A stretch of 64,000 nt of DNA from positions 380,070 to 444,069 of the forward strand of contig CAADRB010000054.1 in NCBI GenBank assembly GCA_900708905.1, read 5' to 3'. Origin of the DNA: Hymenolepis diminuta. Lineage: Eukaryota; Platyhelminthes; Cestoda; Cyclophyllidea; Hymenolepididae. The number at the start of each line of letters is the position of its first letter. Within the stretch, counting starts at the first letter, position 1. Positions 37,551 through 47,800 of this stretch are shown here, in pieces. The notes under the pieces are model-generated. The model worked only from the letters and a program-made list of their open reading frames with translations, did not search any database and was not told the origin of the DNA. Position numbers and translations under genes: made by a program.

Positions 37551-38711
37551 TTATGTGAAAGTGCAAAAATTCATATCCAATTTCAACTTAATTCCTGGAG
37601 CACAAAGAGTTGTTTCAAAAACGGTGACATCTAAGTCCTTGAGAGCATTCCTGACCTCCTTTACAGAATCCTCGATGTTCAGCTCTCTAGATGGAATTGC
37701 AATAACACAACCACCGCGTCCAGCACCAGTCAGCTTCGCACCAAACCCAAGGAGTTCCATCCTTCGAACGATTTCTTCCAAAAGTTCATTGGAAACACCT
37801 AGTTGAGAGAGCTCTTTGTGGTTCGAGGAAAATAAAGAGCTTAAATGCCCAAGAGAAGTTTTACCAAGGGGACTTGAAAGAAGTTCTGAACCTTCCTCAC
37901 AAATAGACTTGATGGATTCGAAAACCCGGTCAAAGACATCTGAGTGTTGTTGGCGAAAAACACGAACAGATTCAACAACAGCTGCTGTAGATCTTGGACT
38001 ATTAGTATTAATGACAATTAAGTTAGGCAAATAGCCCGGGTTTAGAACATTAATCTCACGTAAAGTGTACTTATTATCAAAACGCTGGAATTTTAATAAA
38101 CCGCCAGAAACACTGATGGCAGTATCAATACCGGAAGGAGAATTGTGCATAAACTTCTCCAGTTCATGAGCAAATGACCGTATTCGTAAATGATCAGAAT
38201 TAGACAGTACTGATTCAACGATTTCTCCACTGAGGTAGAGGAAAAATGCGGCAACGATGGAACAGAAAGCACCTGATGATCCTAGGCCAGCGTTGATAGG
38301 CAAAGTTGAAGTAAAGGTAACTTCATAAGGATGACCCAGGTTCCCCATTTTTTTCATCTTCCTCGTTAAAAATAAAGAGAAGAAAATAACTGCCACACTT
38401 TTAATTAATGATCTGGGCATGTTTCGTTCGATCAGTAGCTTCTCGGAATGTGAAAGAAAATATGCTCGTACATCTGCATCCTGTTTTCCAAATGGAATAT
38501 CCTTGATCAGATCTGAGTGTAGAATAACAAAAGATTCATCGGTGAAATCCTGAAAATTAATTTTAAACAACAGATCGTTGTAAAACTTTTGCGAATATTG
38601 GTGAAATGTTAGTGTAGAGCAGGAATCGATAGCCGCAGCCAAGGCTGGGCAACCATAAACAACGACATGTTCACCAAATAAAATTACTTTTCCGGGTGCA
38701 GTTATTGACAT
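37551..38711 (-). CDS. MVK: Mevalonate kinase
   Basis: GHMP-family kinase that phosphorylates mevalonate with ATP in the isoprenoid pathway (cytosol/peroxisome in other animals). It is one uninterrupted reading frame of 386 aa (human 396). Motif 1 TAPGKVILFGEHVVVYG includes Lys8; motif 2 is LPINAGLGSSGAF (136-149). HNSPSGID carries the catalytic Asp196, with Glu185 eleven residues before it as in the human enzyme. Motif 3 reads KLTGAGRGGC, with Arg332 inside the usual all-glycine loop. The start is the ATG four residues before APGK, as expected for the family. A splice-acceptor-like TTTTTTAG ends 7 nt upstream of it, so an untranslated leader exon, cis or trans, may join here. Flatworms keep the mevalonate pathway although they lack sterol synthesis; that is general knowledge, not read from this window. 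Confidence 0.92.
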   Translation of the reverse strand: MSITAPGKVILFGEHVVVYGCPALAAAIDSCSTLTFHQYSQKFYNDLLFKINFQDFTDESFVILHSDLIKDIPFGKQDADVRAYFLSHSEKLLIERNMPRSLIKSVAVIFFSLFLTRKMKKMGNLGHPYEVTFTSTLPINAGLGSSGAFCSIVAAFFLYLSGEIVESVLSNSDHLRIRSFAHELEKFMHNSPSGIDTAISVSGGLLKFQRFDNKYTLREINVLNPGYLPNLIVINTNSPRSTAAVVESVRVFRQQHSDVFDRVFESIKSICEEGSELLSSPLGKTSLGHLSSLFSSNHKELSQLGVSNELLEEIVRRMELLGFGAKLTGAGRGGCVIAIPSRELNIEDSVKEVRNALKDLDVTVFETTLCAPGIKLKLDMNFCTFT

Positions 38712-39887
38712 ATCATACTAAAAAAGTGTCACACAATAGAACGATGCTACAGGATCACGCTTCAAAGTACATGCGGGTCAAGGTTAGAAGAGGAAGCTTT
38801 GAGAAGCAACTCAAGGTCAAAATAATTATTTGAAAGATGCCAAAATCAACTTATTAAAAGCGGAGAATCTTTCATTTTTCACTAGCATTTTGCGATTATT
38901 TATGATCTTTAACATATTTATTTAAAATATAAAAACGAAGTTCAATGTCGTCAAATAAATAATAATTATTAACAGAACTTGATTGATGAATCATTTTAAA
39001 TTTCCACTCCGTTATAGACCTAAAATAGAAATTGCACTCTTCAGAACTCCTCACTTCTTAATTCATTTTAGTTTTGCCTTTCCAAATTTTTGTGATTTAT
39101 TAAAACTAGTAATCGATTAATTAAATATCCTTCAAAAATATTCTTCTCCACTTCCACGTACGGCCACCATTTTAATTTTTAGAATATTGTCAAACATGAG
39201 ATCATTTGGATGATTTAATAATAATTTCACAAAATAATTCAGTTGCATTTCTATTATTAAATAATGAATTTTCGTACATTTCAAATATTTTAACTCAGTG
39301 GCTTAAAGAACATAATTTTGTTCCTTGCTCGATAAAAGTTCCATTAGTATTTTTTTGCCATTATGTGCCTGAGAAGATTTAACGTTTACATACACATTGA
39401 CTGGCGTTCATTTGTATTAATTTGCTTAATTCTTCTGATCTGACTCATTAGATCAAGCAGAAATTGCAGAATGTAATAACTAAATGAAAAGCTACATGAT
39501 AAGAGATGTAATATGACAGTGACAAGCATATTAAAATAAGTGAGATTGTTAAATGGTGATTCAATTAGGACAGCATTCATCCTGAAAAAATTAAATTTGT
39601 TGTTAAATGAAAGTCATAGATCTACTTGTATGGTCCATCTATTAAAAGAGAGAACTTGTTAAATGAATTGGAGATTGAGTTACTTACCTTCCAGCGCCAC
39701 TTTGCAGAATGTAATAACATTTTATTACATATTTTAATAAAATGACATCTGGCTATATATGATACTTTCAAATGATAAAATGGATAGACAAAATTGAAAA
39801 TATATGAATAAATTATTAAACATTCTAATTATTTTCCATTTGTTGATGGTGATGATTTGGCGAAGGCTTTGATTTTTATTGATTGGA
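38712..39887. other. Divergent spacer between MVK and COX5A
   Basis: About 1.2 kb, very AT-rich. It should hold the 5' regions of both genes, which point away from each other. No defined promoter motif is supported. Confidence 0.5.
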
Positions 39888-40511
39888 ATGTCTAGTTTAA
39901 GGCCTTTAGCTTCCATCGCAAAATGTGGGTTTGTTTAGAAATAATATTCTAAATTAGATATTTTCCCATCTACTATTTAAGTGTATCCCTTTATTACTCT
40001 CTTATTTATTGGTAAAATTGCAGGTCTACGAACCCCAAATGTTCCTTGTCGAGCTCTCATTCCAGTTCGTATGGCTTCAACTAATCCTCGTTATCTGAAT
40101 GGAGAGGAACCATATGCCGAATTCAAAGCACGTTTCATCAATGCCTTTGAAAGACCTGATCTAGATGGATGGTGGATGCGCCGTTATCTTCAAGATTTGC
40201 ACACCGAAGATATTATTCCCGAACCAGATATTGTTAGGACCATTTATCGAGCCTGCAGGAGGCTTAATGATTTGGCTCTAGCTATCAGATATACAGAAAG
40301 CCTACGTGTAAGTAAAGCCCACTTTTTAATTTAAAAATTTCCCTAAATTATTTGCTTCGTTGTATTTTAGCACAAATGCGATATAAAACCGGAGCTTTTT
40401 CCTTGGTTAATGCAAGAGGTTGCTCCAACAATGAAGGAGCTCGGTATTCCAACATTGGAGGAACTTGGATATGATGAGCCTGAATTGTACACTCTGGATT
40501 ATGACGACTAA
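39888..40511 (+). CDS. COX5A: Cytochrome c oxidase subunit 5A, mitochondrial
   Basis: Nuclear-encoded peripheral subunit of respiratory complex IV on the matrix side. Exons 39888-39924, 40024-40307 and 40371-40511 give 462 nt, 153 aa (human 150). The last two exons are secure: PYAEFKARFINAFERPDLDGW, VRTIYRACRRLNDLA, then DIKPELFPWLMQEVAPTMKE and ELGIPTLEELGYDEPE match the family along its whole mature length. The first exon is inferred. It gives MSSLRPLASIAKC, rich in Ser/Arg/Lys/Leu and lacking acidic residues as in a mitochondrial presequence, and it joins in phase through a GTGGGT donor. The C-terminus has an extra acidic tail, LYTLDYDD. AATAAA follows at 40629. Confidence 0.9.
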
Positions 40512-40628
40512 TTTATCAACACATTTTTCGCAATAGCTCAGGTTATAAAGGGTTGCCTTCATAGTTGTAATTTTCTCCCCGTCCACTTATTGGTCCCTCC
40601 GAATTTTAATATTTGTAGTACTCAGGAT

Positions 40629-40634
40629 AATAAA
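40629..40634 (+). promoter_or_regulatory. Polyadenylation signal of COX5A
   Basis: AATAAA 118 nt after the COX5A stop. Confidence 0.6.
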
Positions 40635-41659
40635 CTTGTCTTCTGCTACTTTAGTTTTGATTTTTTCTTTTTACCAGTTCATTTTAATTATGTATTAATC
40701 ATGACAAAACGAAAAATTTGCAACTTTTTTCTTGGAGAAATGTTTGTACACATAAGAAAAGAATAAGGGCAGTGGATCTGAGAGCCAGTGAATCAGTGGG
40801 ATCCAAGATCATCATTGCAACCATTTTGTTTATTTGAAGCTGGATCAGGTTTGCCTTTTCTTCATATATAAAATCAACATGATATGATTTCGATGACGTT
40901 CTTTAATCATTCGTTGGGAAAAGGTTGACCGGTTAGTAGATCATCTGTGGGTTTACTGTGGCTGATACGCCAGTGCCTTCTTATCTAACCTTACAATTAT
41001 TCGATGATACTGAGGGTTCACGTATAGTTTCTTTTCTACACAACCTTTCGATAATATGAGGAACAAAATTTTCTGTAGGATTCGTAATCTGAATTCTTTC
41101 TCACCGAAAACACTTTGACTGCGACTCCCAAAATAGCCTGCATGCCTGTGGAGCGGCGTGTCCAAACCTGTATAACCTGTATTCTTTGCTTTGTGCAACT
41201 TATGTTCTTCTGATTAAACTCTATAACCTTATTTTATGCTTTTATAATCCTTTTACACTATATTCTATCAATCGGTTATAAGAAGATGACCGTGGTTTAC
41301 ATCACATTTGATTTTTTGAAAAGCTTATTTTTTTACCGCGTGTACCATTTATGGCGCACGTCGCAGTCAAAGTGTTAACATCCCCCTGAGGCCATCTTAA
41401 TCCTTTCGTGTGCAAATGTTAAGAAGCCCAATTTTGGTAGGAGAGATTTCAATAACATTTTGGTTAGTAAATTACCTTCCTTATGATGACCTATCTATAC
41501 ACCTAGCCTTAATGCCTGTAATTGTGTGGCAAGGTCTCTCAAAGGGACTTTTTTATCTGGCACTTGAACATTTAACTGCATGAGCCTTATATTCAAATCA
41601 GTCTTTAATCTTACTTTATACAGCTGTAGATTGTTGGAGTTAAATAACAACCAACGGTT

Positions 41660-42060
41660 TGCAGCTAACAAATTACGACAACCAATTCATAGCTGTTTGA
41701 GTAGGAGCTAACAACAATTGTGAAGCAGAACACCAAGAGTTGAGTAGACCAAACATGTATTCAAGGAAGCCACAATGCGTAACAGAGGGAGGGAGAGCAG
41801 CGTGCTGGGGAAGAGAGGAGATGAACAGGACGTGTAGGAGTCCGCACTGACCAGTGTGTGTTGTCTGGAAAAACAAGAGTAGCTTTATATGAGTCACTTG
41901 GGTAAGGCCACGCCAGAGCATGAGCGCAGATGTGTTTTTTATGCGAAGCGAGACGGTTATAGAAAAGAGGGGAAATCGATGGACGCGTTTAGACATGTCA
42001 GACAGATGGGGGTTATGCGTCATAGAGACATAAATGAGGTCGCTCCAACTTCGTGGGCGG
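41660..42060 (-). repeat. LTR/TRIM-like repeat, second copy
   Basis: Read on the minus strand it has ATATAAAGC (TATA-like), the CT-rich CTGCTCTCCCTCCCTC, CTTGAATACATG, CAACTCTTGGTGTTCTGC and TAGCTCCTACTC. These blocks appear in the same order at 16560-16815 on the plus strand. It is GC-richer than its flanks. The long minus ORF across it (116 codons) is compositional and has no family match. Confidence 0.4.
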
Positions 42061-42284
42061 AAAAACTGAGGTATTATGGTGGAGAATGCGAATAAAAGGT
42101 AATTCTGGAAAATGCACAGGGAGTTATCCTTCCCCGCAATGTTGTTTATTATGGCTAATGAGTGTTAAGAGTCGACTATGGATTGAATTGATTCAGACAG
42201 ATTATGTTTCGAATAAGCAGTCAACTATTGTCTAATTAATTCTTATAGAAACAATCAGAAAATTGCTTTCCAACACACCCTTTG

Positions 42285-42340
42285 TAGAGAGATAGTATCA
42301 TGGAGCCTCCGTGGGTGCTCATCGATAGGTATCGAAGTTG
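42285..42340 (-). repeat. Fragment of the tRNA-like SINE
   Basis: The plus strand has GTGCTCATCGATAGGTATCG followed by AAGTTGTGACTCC. This parallels GTGCACCGATGGAGATCG and AACTCTTGACCTC in the copy at 36366-36508. Short and degenerate. Confidence 0.3.
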
Positions 42341-44871
42341 TGACTCCTGTTGGGCTCATAAATTGCTGCATGGCAGTGTATGATTAATCAATTAATACCT
42401 TTTTAATTAGCTAGTGTTTGATTAAAAGGTTAGATAATTTAATCTATGTGCAGATGGTAGAGAGATAAAATAGAGTGGGTATCTGAGAAACTCCATGCTT
42501 ATGATAAATTTCATCAAAATGTTTATCCGTAAACTAATGATTTCGTTATTTAGTTTCAGCTCTCATATCGAAATTTTCAACCCACCATGAGACGTGTTAA
42601 CAGGACTGGATTTGAGCACAGAGGAGACATTATGGAGTCGTTCTTATGGGAAACTTTCTTTCTTCCACAAGACGTAACTCATGTAGTTGGCCATCCACAT
42701 TACTGGATATGCTCAGACAAAATTTGTGACCTCTGACATATCAAATGAACAGCAGATACTAAATTGGGAATGGTCTTTAATAGACAAAAAAACCATGATA
42801 CTTTAAAATTAAGAATGCATCGAAAACCTGGTATCTCACGAATCTGAAATCTCACATCAAAATACATTTAATAAAATAACAGCGTAGGGTTTCAAATCAA
42901 TGTAGATGCTGTAACTCCCAACATCTATAGAGTCAAACAGTTATTCTAAGGCTTCTACCTTTCGTCAATAGTACTAAAGGAGCCTGATAAAAGCAAACTT
43001 AATGCTCTCCTTAATACTCTGTCAAGACTAAACTTTGGTCTCACAGAGTAGTGGCATGTGAAAATGAATTACTACAGCCAATCTCACAGCCAAGTTTCTA
43101 CGAAAGAAGATTTTTGCCTTTAGGGCGCCTTTAAAAAACCACCCTAATTCTCCTACCGTATAACTTTGGGACATTTGATACGAAGAATTGGGAAGAAGGC
43201 GAATCGATCAAGATGCAGGGATAGTGTTCGGTTAGATCGAGCTGCCATCTAACAGATAACAGTGCTGATTGGCGTTTCAAAAGCGTAAAATACTGCCTCA
43301 AGGAAATTTGAGCGAAAATAGTGAAGTGCAAAACTGCCAACAGTATCTAAATATCCGCGGAAAAGAAGGAAATGCTTTTGCACAACAGTAGAGATAACTA
43401 ATCCTCAGGCTCAAGGATCAACAACGGGTTTCCAATTTCCGTTTGTTTTAAGTTTTATAAAGGGGTAGGTGGAATGTCATGTATCAGAATGACATCCTCA
43501 ATTAAGTTTAGTGAGAGTCTCTTCAAAGAAACAACTGAAATAGGGGATGGGCAGAACTATTATCTAAGGAAATAGAGTTCAAGAAAGGGTGAGATGGTTA
43601 ACAATGTGACCTTACTAATTTGGAACAAGCAAAAATTCTAATTACTAATTAGAATCTTTATGCATGGTTACTTTAAAGTCTATAACAGAGGAAACTTAAT
43701 TAATTAAGTTTAAGGTTAAATAATGCAGTAAATGAGTGGCCCAAATACCAAATATTTAGCGTATGAAAGAGGGAATCGATTTAGTCAAATCAATGGGTGT
43801 GTCTGATATTTAATTATCATTTATTAACGCATTAGTTTATTTCATAAATCTGAATATATAGACGAAAATAAATAAAGCAGAAAGTATTGTGAAATCTTTA
43901 TAGAGAATGAAAAATATGAGAAATTTTTGGGATCGCCTTGAAACACATGTCTTTAATTATTTTAAAGTCGAGATAGTGTGATAACTCTAATAACAGTATT
44001 GGGAAAATGGACAATGAAAATGTTGATCGAAAAGGGGAAAATGTTTCACCAGATTAAGCCATATGAATTTCCATTCACCCCCAATGACTAAGTTAAGAAT
44101 GCCTAGAAAAAACTGGCGAATTTTAGTAGGGTAAATGTATTAGAAAATTTGTCTAGTCAGTAGTAACCAGAAAAGACGATGATCATAATTATGTGAAATT
44201 TCGACATTTACTCCATTTACGGTTCGCACCTAACAGACATTCATATTCATTTACTTTCTTTCTTCCGTTAATAAGAATCAGTTTTTGTCTGCTTTCCAGG
44301 TCTTCCCTTATATTTTACACGAACATGATCTGCCGCTAGTCATTGTGTCAAACGTGCCTTAAAAACACTGACTATTAGGAATATTAATTTAAATGTTTAA
44401 ACTTTGAACATCAAACTATAGTTTAAGAGCAAAAAACAAAATTTTTAAGCAGTATTATTTTCTCCCCTTTCATAAAGTAACGTCCATTACGGGACCATAA
44501 ATTCATAAAAGTTCAATTTATAATAATCACCCACAAAATACCGAAATAGTTTTAACTAACTATACAAATAAAATTTGAATTAAGATCTCTAAGTTTTAAA
44601 CGTTTGTTTTATGAAATGACCTAAACGAAATAAAACATTCCGCTATTCGAAATGCCTACAAATTGATATCCTGGAATAATCTGAATATGTGATGTAGAGT
44701 TAGTACTATTATTAATTTATGTTGCAGTTCCATTCTCAATATAATTATGGTGCAACATTTTGCTACATTTAATGGATCTATAATTTGTTTCTGACCTTCC
44801 AAAATTTTAAGTTATATTAAATCAGAGATCATCAGTAAATTGCACATTTTACTTGTTCTCTAGTTTTCTGA

Positions 44872-47800
44872 ATGGCCCTCGGTTCCGTATTTAAATCTTT
44901 CGACGATCTTCATGGTTCACATTCCAATAATTCTTCTCAGATTAACCCTAATAGCAGTCTACATAATTCAAGGAATATCTCTTCGGAAGAAATTTTAAAA
45001 AGGTTTAATGACTTCCCCAAGCAAGGTATTCAGTGAACTTTAACTCATTATTTATTATGTCAGGTAAATTTGATGGCGAATCCATCGTGGAGCAAAGGAA
45101 ACATGAATCCTCAGAAAAGAACGATTATTCACCATATCATGTTTCTAGTGATAACAGGTAATCAAATAACATTTATTTGTAAGATTTAGAGCCAAGGAAA
45201 TTTTCAAAAATGCTACCTTAATACAGTGAGAACATCTTTATTTTATCTTACATTATCTAAAGGGATAACCCAATTCCTTCGAAACCTCCACCTGCTTATT
45301 CTCGTAAAATATTTTCATCGAATGATTCAGAAGTGGAGAATCTAACAAACGATTTTAGAGAGTAAGAATTTTATATCCAAGATTTGACTCTAATATTTTT
45401 AGATTTACTAAATATTATGGAAATGATACTAGTTACAACTCAAAACAATTTGATGGAAAGGTAAAATCCAACGAAAATGTGATGAATAGCAATGGTATTT
45501 ACATTTGGTGAACTTAATCAATTAAATTTATTTCAACACATTTAGATATTCTTCATTTCTTCTCTAGATTCATTGAACGGGGACAAGAATCGGTCCTCTG
45601 AAGTTAAAGCAAAGTAAGTTTGCAAATTAAATTTATGCTCTTTCGGTATTTTCCGTTTGATTATCTATATAACATTTAAGATAGCGCACGTTTACAACTG
45701 TAGCCGTATGACTTAATTGTCTAAGTGAAAGCTAATAACCAAAGAAACGCATGTGATATTTTCAGTTGATATTTACTTTCTATCGGGAGCACTTTGTTGC
45801 TAAATTCTGCTGAATTAGATAATGCTTATAGTCTTAATCTTAAAAATGTTTTACTTGCACCGTATCTCTTCATTAGTACTGAAAGGATTTCCTTATTCGT
45901 GGCTATTTTCAAATCCTAATAAGGCTCACATCCCCAAATTCAATTTGATAATATAATTAAACTAATTGATTTAATGCGTTTAGCACATTTATATCAATTG
46001 ATTGTGCTTGCTTGAGATATTGTAACCATTTAAAATGTCGTCTCTCTTCATGGTTTTCCCTTAAAATCCATTAATCCTCAAAAACTTCCACATTCGAGCA
46101 ATCATCCGGTGAAAAAATCAAATAAATTTATCCTTATTTGAAAAACATCTAAGCTCTCTTGTGAATACAATATATTGTACTTTGTTCTTTAGTTCTTTTA
46201 TTCATTCTTGCTGTTTGTTTTCTGAAAAATGTTAAGATTTCATTTGTTTGATTTACTTGCTTGAGGTACATTTTAAGTGTTATTAACTTATCTGTGTCCT
46301 TGGAATTTAAACAATAATTTTGTAGCTCTGATGGGCACCCCACTTCTCCATTAAAATTCCATTCATCTATATTTTCGGTTTGATGTGTTAAAAAGTATCT
46401 GTAAAACCACAGGAAGCTCAATGTCATATCAAAATAATATTAAAGAATTGTAAATTTTAAAATCCGATTGCATCATTTGCACACACTCATCCTGACTTAT
46501 ATTATTAATTTCAGAACTCAAAATACCAACATCCGCGTTCAATCTGCGGCAACGCCGGTCATAAGATCCGGTGCAATGCGGGGTTCGCGAAGTACCCTCA
46601 ATGTTGTCACCCTATCTACCAGCATTCAAAACCCCTCATCTCAATCGTCACTATTAAAGCCTCCACTACCTAATTCTGCTTCACTCCGAAATAACATTGT
46701 CAATGAGAATAAAGGTGAGAATAGCTTCAGAGAGATACCCCTACGGAGAGTTCAAAGCTCTATGGAACTTCGCAATCTTACGTTTCAGACGTGGTGTGAG
46801 AGGAGGGGAAAACAATATCTGAAAGAAAAGAGATTGGAGCAGCTCAAACGGTTACAGGAGGAGGAAGAGGCAAAGAAGTTGGTAGGATTCCACTGAAAAA
46901 AGTTATTACTTAAGTACCATTGAATTTATCTACCATACAAAGGTAGCCTAGACTAGACCAAGCTTGTAAAGGTGAGACCTACTCAAATCGACTATCATTA
47001 AATACTTCCATCTTCTCAGTTTTTTTAAGAGTTCGAGATGGATGAGAAATTTAAGTTCGAGCTTGTTAAGGGCTGTTATTAGGAGATCGGCTTTTAAATC
47101 TTATTTCAAAACCTAATTGTCCCTATTTCGGTTGCAGTTCAAGGATTTTGTCTGAAAATCTATTTCAAACATTCAGTAGAAATTGTTGGGAATGTCCATT
47201 TATAGTCAGATTTGAGGGAAGTATTTTGCACCTCTAATGTTATTGGTCTATTGCCAGCTATTTAGTTGTTATATTCCAATCACCAATGATTTTTACGCTT
47301 ACAGAAAATAGATATCTTTATTCAACTGCTCTAATAGAAATTATCAAAAAGATGTATGAGGCTTAAGTAAGTTAACTATGCCTTTCGTCGTTGTATACCT
47401 TTCGCGCATTAACCTTCATTCTCCCATGGTTTCCGATAGCAACCGCCCATTGTGCCAAGACTGAAAAACAAGTCATAAAGTCTACCGATTGTGTATTTTG
47501 TCTAGGAAACAAAACAATTAAATGCTACTCAAGATTGCTCTGAACTCAGCTTATGCTTTGTGAATAAGGAAAATAAACTGAACGACTTTATAGAATCTGC
47601 AATAACTTGATGTAATTCGTGTACTTTTTAGTCTCTACTAATACTTATTTTGTTGGTAATAATCACCCAGCGATTTTTTATAAGAAATCTACAATTTGAT
47701 TTGTTTATTAGCCCCAATGTATTCCGAACTGATGCACTTTATTCTGTTAGTGACTCTGCTACTTATATGATGAAAGTGTCAACTTGGACACTGAGATATT

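Larger units (their letters stand above)
40512..44871. other. Spacer between COX5A and the CCDC34-like gene
   Basis: About 4.4 kb. It contains an LTR/TRIM-like repeat (about 41660-42060, minus) and a SINE fragment (about 42285-42340). An 81-codon minus ORF at 40953-41198 and a 69-codon one at 43131-43340 have no recognisable similarity. The remainder is AT-rich and featureless. Confidence 0.5.

Noticed and set aside
41673..42023. 116-codon minus ORF
   Set aside because: It overlaps the LTR/TRIM-like repeat; its blocks are conserved as DNA words in the 16.6-kb copy, where the frame is not kept.
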